NCBI GenBank assembly: GCA_948470475.1
Contig: OX419335.1
Span: 38,418,803 to 38,482,802, forward strand
DNA length: 64,000 nt
From: Galaxea fascicularis
Taxonomy: Eukaryota; Cnidaria; Anthozoa; Scleractinia; Euphylliidae
Direction: 5' to 3'
The notes beneath the pieces are model-generated. The model was given only the letters and a program-made list of their open reading frames with translations, was not told the DNA's origin and did no database searches. The translations under genes were made by a program, and so were the position numbers. Shown piece after piece: positions 48,624-59,200 of this stretch (the first letter of the stretch is position 1; each line of letters opens with the position of its first letter).

Positions 48624-49413
48624 CATGATGTGTGCCTTTAACTGGCTGAAGTCCTCAGATATCGAAAACTCATGAAGTGCGTTGAAAAACTCTCCTGGGA
48701 TTTTAGCTTTCTTAAAAGGATAAACAATTCAAGCGGCATTGTGATTCTCGAAAAGCGGTCCATGTTTCCACATTTTCGAAAATTCAGATGAAACTCGACC
48801 CAGAACAGAGCAAGTTATACAATTTAGAAAAAAAAAATAGAAATCAACCGGAAGGTGACGAGAAAAAGAGGCCATTTAATTGAGCACATCGGTGAAAAGT
48901 TTTCAGAGACAATTTTTGTGGCTTGGATGCGACTATACCAGAAAGATGTAGAAAGTGTATGACTGGCCTGTATACTGGTTTTGCTAATGCACATAACAAC
49001 CTGAAGGAGGAAAGTACCGCCAGCAAACTACTGCCATTTTGATTTGGTATCCCCGGCAGAATGCTCGATTCTCTCAGAAATTCTTTTGGTGACTACATTC
49101 AAGTCAGTAATTATTGCAAGAAAGGAAATCTTTAAAAGATAAAAGTGTGAAAATGGTGCTACTCTTACTTTAACGCCGATGCTTTAAGGCGGAATCAGGA
49201 AGTCGCGCTTCTGTTGGCGTAGCCGGGACAATAAACACTGGGTTGTGAACTGGCTAGAGGTCCCGGTTCTATAATTCGAGACCGAGTCGTTGGGTACATC
49301 TTAAAAACTTTGCACAACACTGGTGTACGGCAGAAAGTTTACAAAGCCACAAAGCCAGGACTGGCATACGACGCGAGAGCAGCTAGAATACTCCTACATC
49401 ATCTTGTGCGAAG

Positions 49414-49506
49414 AGGTTATATCTGAAGCAAAAGTACAGACACCTCAGCTGCAAAAGCCGCCACAACTGAACATATGAACAAGAAAATTCGTCTTCTTGG
49501 AGTCAT
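49414..49506 (-). pseudogene. Orphan duplicated laminin start and signal peptide
   Basis: Duplicated first 22 codons of the downstream laminin ([15 protein letters not shown]...), then a few novel codons across the duplication junction and a stop. There is no splice donor in the duplicated part, because the duplication breaks inside exon 1. It can only yield a short secreted peptide or nothing. Confidence 0.75.
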
Positions 49507-49904
49507 GATCGCCCCTTCGATTCCGACACGGCCCGAAACAATCTCGTTGCTTAAACTTAACTTTGCTCGATAAGATCTAACTTAGTTCAAGTTAACCAAC
49601 TGATTGCAATTAAGTTTTAGAACGGTGTGAATTTCGTGGTTCGAGTTCAAAGAATAAAACACCGAATACTCCGGTTGGCCGCCTTTGTTGCAACTGAGCG
49701 TCACCATGGATACATGATGCAGAGATATTCATGATCTCATTTTTCGAAAATAGTCAAAATACTTTCCGAACTTCCGACTGCAAGAAATAATCACTTTTAG
49801 GAATCTTTTTTAACAGTCTTTATATATAAGAAACAGTTCAAGTTGGAAATCTGATAAAAAAAAAAAAAGCGATGAGCTGCTTTCAAAGTCGACAACGGTT
49901 CGCG

Positions 49905-49991
49905 TAGTCTCCTTCGCAGCCGTCTTTCGGGATGAAGGAGACTAGGGGGAGCGTTGCGTGACATCCCGAAAGACGGCTGCGAAGGAGACTA
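49905..49991. mobile_element. Palindromic mini-MITE, unit 2
   Basis: Copy of 47394-47480 carried by the tandem duplication, not a separate insertion. Confidence 0.8.
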
Positions 49992-50377
49992 CGGTTCGCG
50001 CTGCAAAAGACTTCCCTCCATCCGTTCAGTCCAGTCCAATACTCAACACTTGTTCAAATCGTGAAACTTCTGCAACTCGCACGAGTAGTACAATTGGTGC
50101 TGGTAGTGAGTGTGATACTCTTCATGAAAATATTAACATTAAGTCTTAGTTATCGTTCAACAAGTGAGCTAGCATCTCATCAACTGCAACGCGCCCTGTC
50201 AACTCGTACGAGCCACATAAAAAGAGACACAGCCATAAGTAGATCGTCATGGGTATATACTTCATGGGAGAATGCCATGGATCCACCAGAATATAATATG
50301 TCACAGTGAAAGGCCATGGTGTCAACCTTGTTCCCAGGGAGAATGAGAGAGGCTCCTGAGAAAGAGGTTGCCATGAT

Positions 50378-51134
50378 CCCGGCATAGTAAATCGAACGTT
50401 CGAAAATCGAACTCAATCGAACTCAATCCGTGGATTGAGTTCGATTGAGTTCGGCAATCGAACGAAATCGAACACCACACTTTCAGTGAGTTCGATTTCC
50501 GAACAAATCGAACTCAATTGAACTCAATCCGTCTGATTGTGTTCGATTGAGTTCGGAAACCGAACTCAATCGAACACAATTAAATGGATTTCGTTCGATT
50601 GGCTCTGGTGAACCTATACAAAGCAAGCCCAAAGCAAGCCCGTCAAAGCAAGTTTTTCTTGCGCTTTTTTTTACTATTTATTCAATAACACAACCCCATT
50701 TATAAACTGTCCACGGCAGTTAGAGGCCTTTCTCGCCTATTTTCTTTAAAACCCTGGTAACTTCGCCATCCTTGACGTCAAAGCGGCATTCCTGGTAGCC
50801 TTTGACTATACATTTGAAGCTTACGATCCACAACTCATCTGAAGCCATTTCTGCGGCATTTCTTCGTTTACGAAAAACACGTGCGCTACACTCAGGGCTG
50901 AAGTAACTCGAGCTTCTAAGATCTGGTAATGGATTTTCAACGTCTGTTTTACATAAATCACGAGTTCGAAAATCGAACGTTCGATTGGGTTCGATTGAGT
51001 TTTTTTCTTTTCGGTGAGTTCGATTTCGTTCGATTGCCGAACTCAATCGAACTCAATCCACCGATTGAGTTCGATTGAGTTCGATTGAGTTCGATTGAAA
51101 TTTAGTTCGATTGGGTTCGATTTACTATGCCGGG
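50378..51134. mobile_element. 757-bp TIR element, unit 2
   Basis: Copy of 47867-48623 within the second duplication unit, again with CATGAT on both sides. Confidence 0.8.
50720..51046 (-). CDS. Unrecognised 108-codon frame inside the TIR element, unit 2
   Basis: Identical copy of the frame at 48209-48535, produced by the tandem duplication. Same caveats apply. Confidence 0.3.
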   Translation of the reverse strand: MSSAIERNRTHRKEKNSIEPNRTFDFRTRDLCKTDVENPLPDLRSSSYFSPECSARVFRKRRNAAEMASDELWIVSFKCIVKGYQECRFDVKDGEVTRVLKKIGEKGL

Positions 51135-52126
51135 CATGATGTGTGCCTTTAACTGGCTGAAGTCCTCAGATATCGAAAACTCATGAAGTGCGTTGAAAAA
51201 CTCTCCTGGGATTTTAGCTTTCTTAAAAGGATAAACAATTCAAGCGGCATTGTGATTCTCGAAAAGCGGTCCATGTTTCCACATTTTCGAAAATTCAGAT
51301 GAAACTCGACCCAGAACAGAGCAAGTTATACAATTTAGAAAAAAAAAATAGAAATCAACCGGAAGGTGACGAGAAAAAGAGGCCATTTAATTGAGCACAT
51401 CGGTGAAAAGTTTTCAGAGACAATTTTTGTGGCTTGGATGCGACTATACCAGAAAGATGTAGAAAGTGTATGACTGGCCTGTATACTGGTTTTGCTAATG
51501 CACATAACAACCTGAAGGAGGAAAGTACCGCCAGCAAACTACTGCCATTTTGATTTGGTATCCCCGGCAGAATGCTCGATTCTCTCAGAAATTCTTTTGG
51601 TGACTACATTCAAGTCAGTAATTATTGCAAGAAAGGAAATCTTTAAAAGATAAAAGTGTGAAAATGGTGCTACTCTTACTTTAACGCCGATGCTTTAAGG
51701 CGGAATCAGGAAGTCGCGCTTCTGTTGGCGTAGCCGGGACAATAAACACTGGGTTGTGAACTGGCTAGAGGTCCCGGTTCTATAATTCGAGACCGAGTCG
51801 TTGGGTACATCTTAAAAACTTTGCACAACACTGGTGTACGGCAGAAAGTTTACAAAGCCACAAAGCCAGGACTGGCATACGACGCGAGAGCAGCTAGAAT
51901 ACTCCTACATCATCTTGTGCGAAGAGGTTATATCTGAAGCAAAAGTACAGCAGACGGCAAGACTTCACCCAAGCCTATCTTACTACATATGACAGCAAAA
52001 GCCGGGCTTAAGAAATAACTCCGTTAGGGTTGTCAAAGAATCAGGACACAGCAGTTTCTTCAGGAACATTCCTCAACAAGGGGAAACGTCTTAAGTTTTT
52101 ATTAACTCTAGATGAAATAATCTAAA

Positions 52127-52505
52127 AAAGCGTCTCCAACGTCTACAAAATGCGTGTGCTGGTTTTGTCATAAAGAAATTTGCAGGTCTCGAGGATATTA
52201 TTAAGTTAAATTGGTTACCAGTTAAAGAAAACGTTGAATTCAACATTCTCAAACTTGCTCATAAATCATTATACGACAACAATAGCTTTCCTGAGTATCT
52301 GAAACTGACTCTCCATGAAGTAACTGCTTACAACTTAAGGTCATCAACAGCACCCGTACTCTTTACTCCTAGAGAATCAGGAACTTTCCAGCACTCGGCG
52401 GCAACGCTATTCAATAGACTTCCGATAGCAACAAGAAACATTTTAGAACATAATGCTTTTTGCCGTAGTGCTAAGAAGCATCTGTTTGCCAAATATCGGA
52501 CTTGA
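52127..52505 (+). pseudogene. 5'-truncated LINE, RT C-terminal region
   Basis: An open frame without ATG translates to RLQNACAGFVIKKFAG, LNWLPVKENVEFNILKLAHK and ATLFNRLPIATRN, ending at TGA 52503-52505. This is the conserved tail of CR1/L2-type LINE proteins. A 3' stretch to about 52678 ends in (ATTATC)n. It begins about 175 bp right of the duplication junction. Confidence 0.85.
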
Positions 52506-52678
52506 ATTCACACAATAATTATTGTTTTTTTTTTTGTTTTTAATATCTTAAGATAAGTTACATTGACTAATTTTATTATTGTTATTGTATATTTTTAGAT
52601 TAGATTAGTATTGTTACAGAAGAAGAGCCTCTTAATTGTTGGAATCTGTAATAAATCATTATCATTATCATTATCAAA
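52506..52678 (+). repeat. LINE 3' tail with (ATTATC)n
   Basis: AT-rich 3' region of the preceding LINE fragment, closing with AATAAATC and four ATTATC-type units. Confidence 0.65.
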
Positions 52679-53363
52679 AGCAAACTAACACGAACTTTGT
52701 GATCACCTTTTCCCCAAGTCTTAAGTATATAAGGTTGGCGGGTCTGTGTCAGCCGAATGGAAGAACTAAAGATCATGAAAACTCTTATGCCGGCTGGCGC
52801 GATTGTTTGTGCAGCAGAAAAAGCCAAGACTTTCCTTCGCGCGCACAGACACGAAAACTAAGCAGCATGATCGAATGCGCTAAAAGACACAAATGACTAT
52901 GGAGTGCTTAAATCTAACAATTAAGCTTTTCTAGTTGAACGCAAAAGGTACCCTCTTGAGAATATCTACTTTTGTCCTAGGTGTCCACATTTAGTATTAT
53001 TTAACCCCCTTGCCGTTTGAATCTTTGGTTCTTTGCGCACTTCTTTAGTTGCTAAAGGCACTCGATCAGCTTTGCATGACCGCTCTGCAGTCCTAAATCT
53101 TTTTTGAACCAAAAGCAATATATTTCATAATAGGTCTTTTGACACTTTGAAATGACACAAGAAGTCAGCCGTGTCCATAAAAGGGAAGCTAAGACAAGCT
53201 GGTTGCCACTTAATCCTAACCGAAATCATGTTATTAAACTACGAGGACAAACTAGAATCTTGTATTGCTTATCCATCCAAGAACGCGGGTTTTTTTTTTT
53301 TTCTTTTTCCTTTATTTTGCTCTTAGTTACCACCTCCTGGAGCTTACTACAGTCCACTCTTAA
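52679..53363. other. 3' flank of the upstream laminin gene
   Basis: No coding feature seen. Expected to hold the 3' UTR and polyadenylation region of the minus-strand laminin ending at 53364. Confidence 0.4.
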
Positions 53364-56280
53364 TTAACAAGATGTTCCAGATGGTAAAGACCTCAGTAAT
53401 TTCTTCGTTTGATCGATATTGGCCCTAAGCTGACGAATGCGATCTTTATACACAGCCATCTTTTCTTTCTGTAGTTGAATTCCTCGTCGTAACTCCTCCA
53501 GATGTGGCCCAAGTTGCAACGCGCCAAACTGCTGTCTGGCGGCACCCACCTCTCCCCTGAGCGTCGGAAGATTGTCGACATTGATTCGAGGTAAGAGTAA
53601 ACTTTCGTTGAGCAAGCGCATTATTAGAATACTCAGCCGCTGGGTAGTGGTGCTTACATGACCGGCTCGGCTAAGTAAAGCTGCACCGTTCTCTGATACA
53701 TTGAAAGCCATACCAGACAGGTTTTGGCAGAGTTTCTGCACTGATTCTATTTCCCTCGCCATAAAATCTTCCACGGTGTTGTTAATCAACCCATTCTTCG
53801 CAGATGATTCGTTCCGTAACTGGTTAGCGAGGCGAAGAGCTCGTTTCACAACCTTGAGACATAGAATAAGCGTCCATCATACAGTGAACCAAGACCAAAA
53901 ACTTTTCAGTACCTTGTAGTGCAAAAGTCAAGAAGTCACGACAGCGGGAATGGTGCTAATTATAAAAAATTGCCATGCGACTGGTTCCAGGAGCTAAGTG
54001 TAACCGATGCATTGAAGTGGATACAAGTCAGGGTCCCCAGCAATGCAAGAGTTTTCTACCGGTTTTGGACTGATGAAACGGTACTGATAACACAACATAT
54101 TAAACGAAGTCGATATACAGAAGAAAACCAAACGCTTTTGGCGAAATAAAAACGAAAGCAAACGCACTTGCATGACCAGGATGAAACCGAAGTACAGGCA
54201 TGAGGTGTCCTGATTTTCATGTGATAAGGTTTTGGGCATTTGTATCGAAAAGAGAGCGACTGAATCTGGAAATTAACTGTCTGAATAGCCTGATTTTCAA
54301 TGTGAAACCGGAGAATCCAAGCTCTTAAGCCCTAAGAGCCGAAATTCCCAGTAAATAAATAAACAAACACATGTAAATCAGCCTATCGATAAATAAATAA
54401 ATAAATAAATAAAGCTTTTAGCCACTTGTTTTTTGACTGAACCTTGAAATTCTTCAAAAGAACCCCAGAAGCACACAGCCAGTATTTTGCTAGTACTGTG
54501 GCCCGCCTGAACGCGTGCTGGAAGCGAGTATAAACACAACTCCGTCGACTTTTTAAAGAAGTAAACAAAAAGGAGACATTCAAAAGGAACCATACCTGCT
54601 GCTCGGATGCAGAAAGATTGTGAACCTTGCTTCCAAGTTGCAAGGCCTCTGTAGCTGTAGAAAGCGTGCTTGAAGAGGACTCATTCACCATGGATACTTG
54701 CTGTATAATTTCGTGCGTGGTGTTCAGAACCCGAGGAACGCCCAACAAGGCCTTGTCGGCAGAAGCTTGGGCCTGTAGAGATACAGTTTCAAATTTGCTC
54801 GCGACATGTAGCATTCTTTGCGCATGTTCATGCAAGTGATTAGTTGTTGAGACAGCATTGCGGGCAGCGGTTAGTGCGGCCAGTGAGCCCTGATGAACTT
54901 GCGTAACATTGTCCAATGCCGCTCTCACCTCGTTACCCAGGGCCAATGATCTTTCGAGGGCGGCGTTGACCTGCACAATAGCAGTAGTGCTGGACTGGTA
55001 TAAATTGCTGACTTGAGTGCCGTATTGCGTTATCAGACCCCTGGCAACAACTGACCTCCTCTTTAAGTCTTGCAAATCCTTAAAATGAAAAAAAGAGTTA
55101 ACAGCAAACACATACGCAACATAGAAATGGCTTGCTGTCAGTGGGAAAGACCGACACTCGATGAATTTCCAAACTCACTGCCGGTTTAGCTCCTTGCAAT
55201 AACACAAATTCCGAGTAAAATGGTAATATAACTGCTTGCAATACATTAACGATTTTTGTAAAGACTGTCTTTTTCTATGGACTAATTCCTTCGAGCTTCA
55301 GGTTCCAATTATTGTGTGAACTGTCTAATATCGCGACAGATTTACAAGACAATTTGAAAACCACGATTTTCGTTTGTCTTGAACGCGTGATACAAAAAAC
55401 ACTCATCGTACGCATATCTAGATTTTCCTTTCCTTTTTCCTTTTCAGTAAAACGGATTCATAAGATTCACGATCAAGACCGCAAGGTTTAACGTTTCTTA
55501 CACTGCTTCTATCCGGGTTTGGCTGACTAGTCTCGTGCAACTTCTGTAGGCTGTGGTTATACGCTGTGCTTGATATCCTTAACTTGTTAGACACCATTCC
55601 CAAAGTATGCTCTCCAAAAGCGTTCACCACAGATGCGTTTGCGTGCAGCTGCCGCAATAAAACAGCGACTCGAGCCTGTGTATCAGTAGCATTTTGCACC
55701 ATTTGAACAGCCTTGTTTGTAATCTCCACTGCGTGCTCAACATGTTCATGAATGGTCTCGTTAGAGACAACAATGCGATTCTTCTCTTGCCTCATACCGT
55801 ATGTAACATTCACCAACTGATTCGCTAGATGTGCGAGGGAGATCGATGAGACTTCAGTTTGCTCAAGTTTCAGTCTCATTGGAGTGTTTAACAAGCGTGA
55901 TGCCTCAGTAACGACATCTTGAATCTGTGTCACGGTCGACTCAGTCTCCCTCCTATTAGCTTCTACAATGGCTGTATAGTGAAGCGTTTGATTCACCGTG
56001 GTTGTTATAGTTTCGTTTAAACTCGCACTGAGATCATTCACAGCCACAGCAAACTGTAGCCATTGCGATGTCGAGTTTCTCTCTGTTTCCAGGGTGGCGT
56101 TGATTGTTTTTGTGAGCTCGCTGACCTCTGCTACGAGCTGACGCAGGCGTTCAACAAATGTTTGGTTGTGGAGCATCATGGGATGGTTTTGGAGGTTGGA
56201 AAGACGAACATGTAAACTTGAGATCTTGTTGCGCAGCAAATTCACGTCTTCTTGGATGGCCGAATAACAGGGCGGACACG
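53364..56280 (-). other. Laminin coiled-coil exons and C-terminus, upstream paralog
   Basis: Three exons (55502-56280, 54596-55078, 53364-53852) encode the CPPCY opening and the long coiled coil, ending SLPSGTSC. The first two total 1262 nt against 1256 nt for the single corresponding exon of the paralog, so one phase-0 intron was gained here or lost there. Confidence 0.9.
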
Positions 56281-59200
56281 CTGAAAAAGGTATCAGATTC
56301 ACAAAATGTTAAACAGAAAAGATCAGCCTCACACCTACAATTCGGAAATGGCATATAGCTATTTTCCGAGTCAAAAAAGGGGGCGGGAGAAGGAATCGAA
56401 ATAAAAAGTCAAAGGAGAGGAGATAAAAGGAATGAATGATTGGATTCACCTTTACAACTGAACAGTCCAGCTGAAGTATTCCAATTGTTTTCTTTGCACA
56501 TGTCACAGCGCCTTCCGCCAATATTGACCGTTGCGTTACAGTTACACTGGCCTGTCTCCTGGTCACACACGGTGTCGTTACCGAAAGCAGTTCCGGGAAG
56601 GTAACAGTCACATGCTAAGAAACAGAATTACAAAACAAGCAGTTGTATGGAAAGAATAGTCTCCCACACTCTTCCTCATTCCCTACGAATGCAAGTGCTA
56701 GGAGGCGGACCTTTCCGTTTAAGGCGAGAAATGAACTTCCACTGAACCAACGTCTCTGGCGCTGGCCCTATTTCCCACCTAAGAGAAAACTGAACTGAAC
56801 ATAAATCCCGTCAAAAGAGATTTTTGAATCACTGGAATAAACCAGGAAATTGTAACAATGATCCATGCAGAGAAATTGGCCATTTAAATATTTGGACATC
56901 ACCTTTCGGATGATTCTATTCCGTCAAATGCCGTTTTGATCAGATGAGAACATATCACAACAGAACGCTCCGACGAAGTACTAGTGCTAGAAACGCTGAC
57001 TCTATTTTCTAGCAGGGAATTAGTTCTGAATATCAAAATTCGGTTTCACTGCCCAATCATCTTCGACGCAGCACAAACGTTTCTTTGGTAACAAGCCCCC
57101 TTACGAAAATCACATTACACTATTTGTGTAACTTGCCCGCCTGACAAGAGAAACTTCAGATCCGGATGGGATTATCACCGACAACACTGGAATCGCGGGA
57201 GAATGCAATGGCCAGTCTATTTTTAAGCTTGGTGAGCAAATGAAAGATGTAGTTTTCAGTGAGTGACGGGCATACTCGAAAGAATAATCCCGAGTTCTCT
57301 TAACAGGAGTCTAGCCAACGACCTTCCGATCTCTGATTCAACAAGAATTGTTGTTAAAATCAAGAGGTTCCTTCTTAAGACCCGAAACCTACAAGTCGAG
57401 GGACACCATGCGAAGGGTTCGGTTTAGAGATGTCTCGGACATAGTACCCTGTATACGCACCTCGACAGCCATTCTCTGACAGCCCCCAATATCCAGGTTT
57501 GCACTGATTGCACTCTGGTCCTTGCACGTTATTGGTACACAATTGACAGTGGTCTCCATAGGTCCCAACTTGACAGTTTGTGCAGGTACCAGTATCTCTA
57601 TCACACCGTGCACTTCGGTTATTACAGGAGCACAGAACGCAGCGACCAAATGGGCCACTACCATTTTTTTCACGAGTAAATCCTGCAATAGAAAGTTAAA
57701 CGTTATAAAGCCATGGTTGAAACATTCCGGAATGTCGACTTTTTCCCAGGAGGGGCAGATTTTGATTAGTCTTGAAAACATGCACTGAAGTATCAAACAA
57801 ATTTCAAGATTCTCCTTGTGTTGTCTTTCCCGTTTTGTTGTTTGGTTTCCTGAGCAAACTAAGCATGCAAGAGATACACGTTCTAGAGTGGAGTTACGTC
57901 CATGACGTGTTCAAATCGAGAGTCGCTTTCTTTCCGGAGTTTCTCAATTCACTCATTCATGCATGGAGACGAATCGCACTGAATCAAGATTAACTTACCT
58001 TCCGCACACTGCTCACATGACAGACCTGTGTAATTCAAGTTACACGTCGCGTTTTCCACAAACCCAACTGTCATCCCTCCAAGTGCACCCATTCCACTCA
58101 CGGCTGTCTCCAAGGTGATCTCCTTGAATGTAACGCTCCCTTCAGGAAAAGCAAAATACGTGGCCCGAATCCTAAGTGACGTCAATTCAGCCAGAATGGA
58201 TTGGAATTCTAATGGTGAAACGGACCCGCCAACCACGTGAGTTTCATCAAGTACCACGTGATAAGATGTGACGTTAGGCGAGGGCGAGCGAACAAAGTTC
58301 AGCACCACTTTCTTGGCTCCACTCACAAGAATGACGTCACCGTTTGCCGTGGGTGGATTATGTCCAGTACCAGGACCTCTTATTTCCATCTAAATGTTAC
58401 AACAAAATCAAACGTAAACGTCTTCTAACGAATGGTTCCAGAGGGTTGTCTAACATGTCGTGTAAACTTATATCCCCCTCGAGTTGGAAACAAATGTCCA
58501 ATCAACTGATTGTCCAGACTTCCTTGGTTAGGCCGCATTTGAAAGGAATGGAGTGTTCTCACATGACCTCACAGCGGCCATGTTGGTCCCCTACTGAATT
58601 GCACATATTCCTCTATTTTGTCGGTGTCTTTGCTGGTTTTTGGGGCACTGCGAGTTTGCTCGGCAGCTGAATCGTCACTGAACAAATTATGTTGTTACGC
58701 ATAAGCACTTAAAGTTTGCGTCTTATTTAAGACGCGAAAGCAGTTATACGAGGACGTTCACGTCTTATTCAAGACGCGGACAAAATAGAACAGATGAAAA
58801 CCCTGTTCTAAGATAAGACGCACCTTATTTAAGTCGCGTCTTATCTAAGATCTAGATCTAAGACGTGTCTTATTTTCTCCCGTATAAATGGCCCTATTGT
58901 GCATTTTCTTAAAGCAAATGGAAAAACTTACTAAACGTCAGTTAATCCCTGCCAGGGAGTAAATGCAAAAACACGAAACAACTTGATTTTCACGGCATTT
59001 GAATATTTATGCGGATTTTTTTTTCAAGTCAACAAAAACGCAAAAAGTAGTTTATTTCGAAGACCCCTGTTTGAACGCGTTCACTGCCGCTCCTCTCCCC
59101 CCCTCCTCCCCCACTGGAAAATTCTACTAACTTTGACGTGTAAACGCTGACCGTAGGATCTATACTGTGCACCAAGGAACACAGATGGCGCCGCTAAATA

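Larger units (their letters stand above)
46929..49439. repeat. 2511-bp tandem duplication, unit 1
   Basis: From ACACCTCAGCTGC inside laminin exon 1 to AAGTACAG at 49439, repeated immediately as 49440-51950 with a constant 2511-bp offset. Every stretch I compared is identical, including a 13-A run. The unit includes the first 22 codons of the laminin, its upstream flank, a mini-MITE and a TIR element. Confidence 0.93.
49440..51950. repeat. 2511-bp tandem duplication, unit 2
   Basis: Second copy of 46929-49439. It ends at AAGTACAG followed by unique sequence (CAGACGGC). It holds an orphan laminin start: ATG at 49506-49504 runs through the signal-peptide codons and then out of the duplicated part into VLLLQI and a TAA, giving about 29 codons. 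Confidence 0.93.

Noticed and set aside
48773..49126. Degenerate plus-strand coding stretch within the duplication unit
   Set aside because: Short runs such as CMTGLYTGFANAHNNLKEES look protein-like but are interrupted by stops, and I recognise no family.
46929..51950. A third laminin gene in the intergenic duplication
   Set aside because: Only the first 22 codons are copied; no LN or LE exon follows.
57389..57796. 135-codon minus-strand frame overlapping a laminin exon
   Set aside because: It is the wrong frame over the LE exon 57461-57682; the correct frame keeps the LE cysteines and both splice phases.
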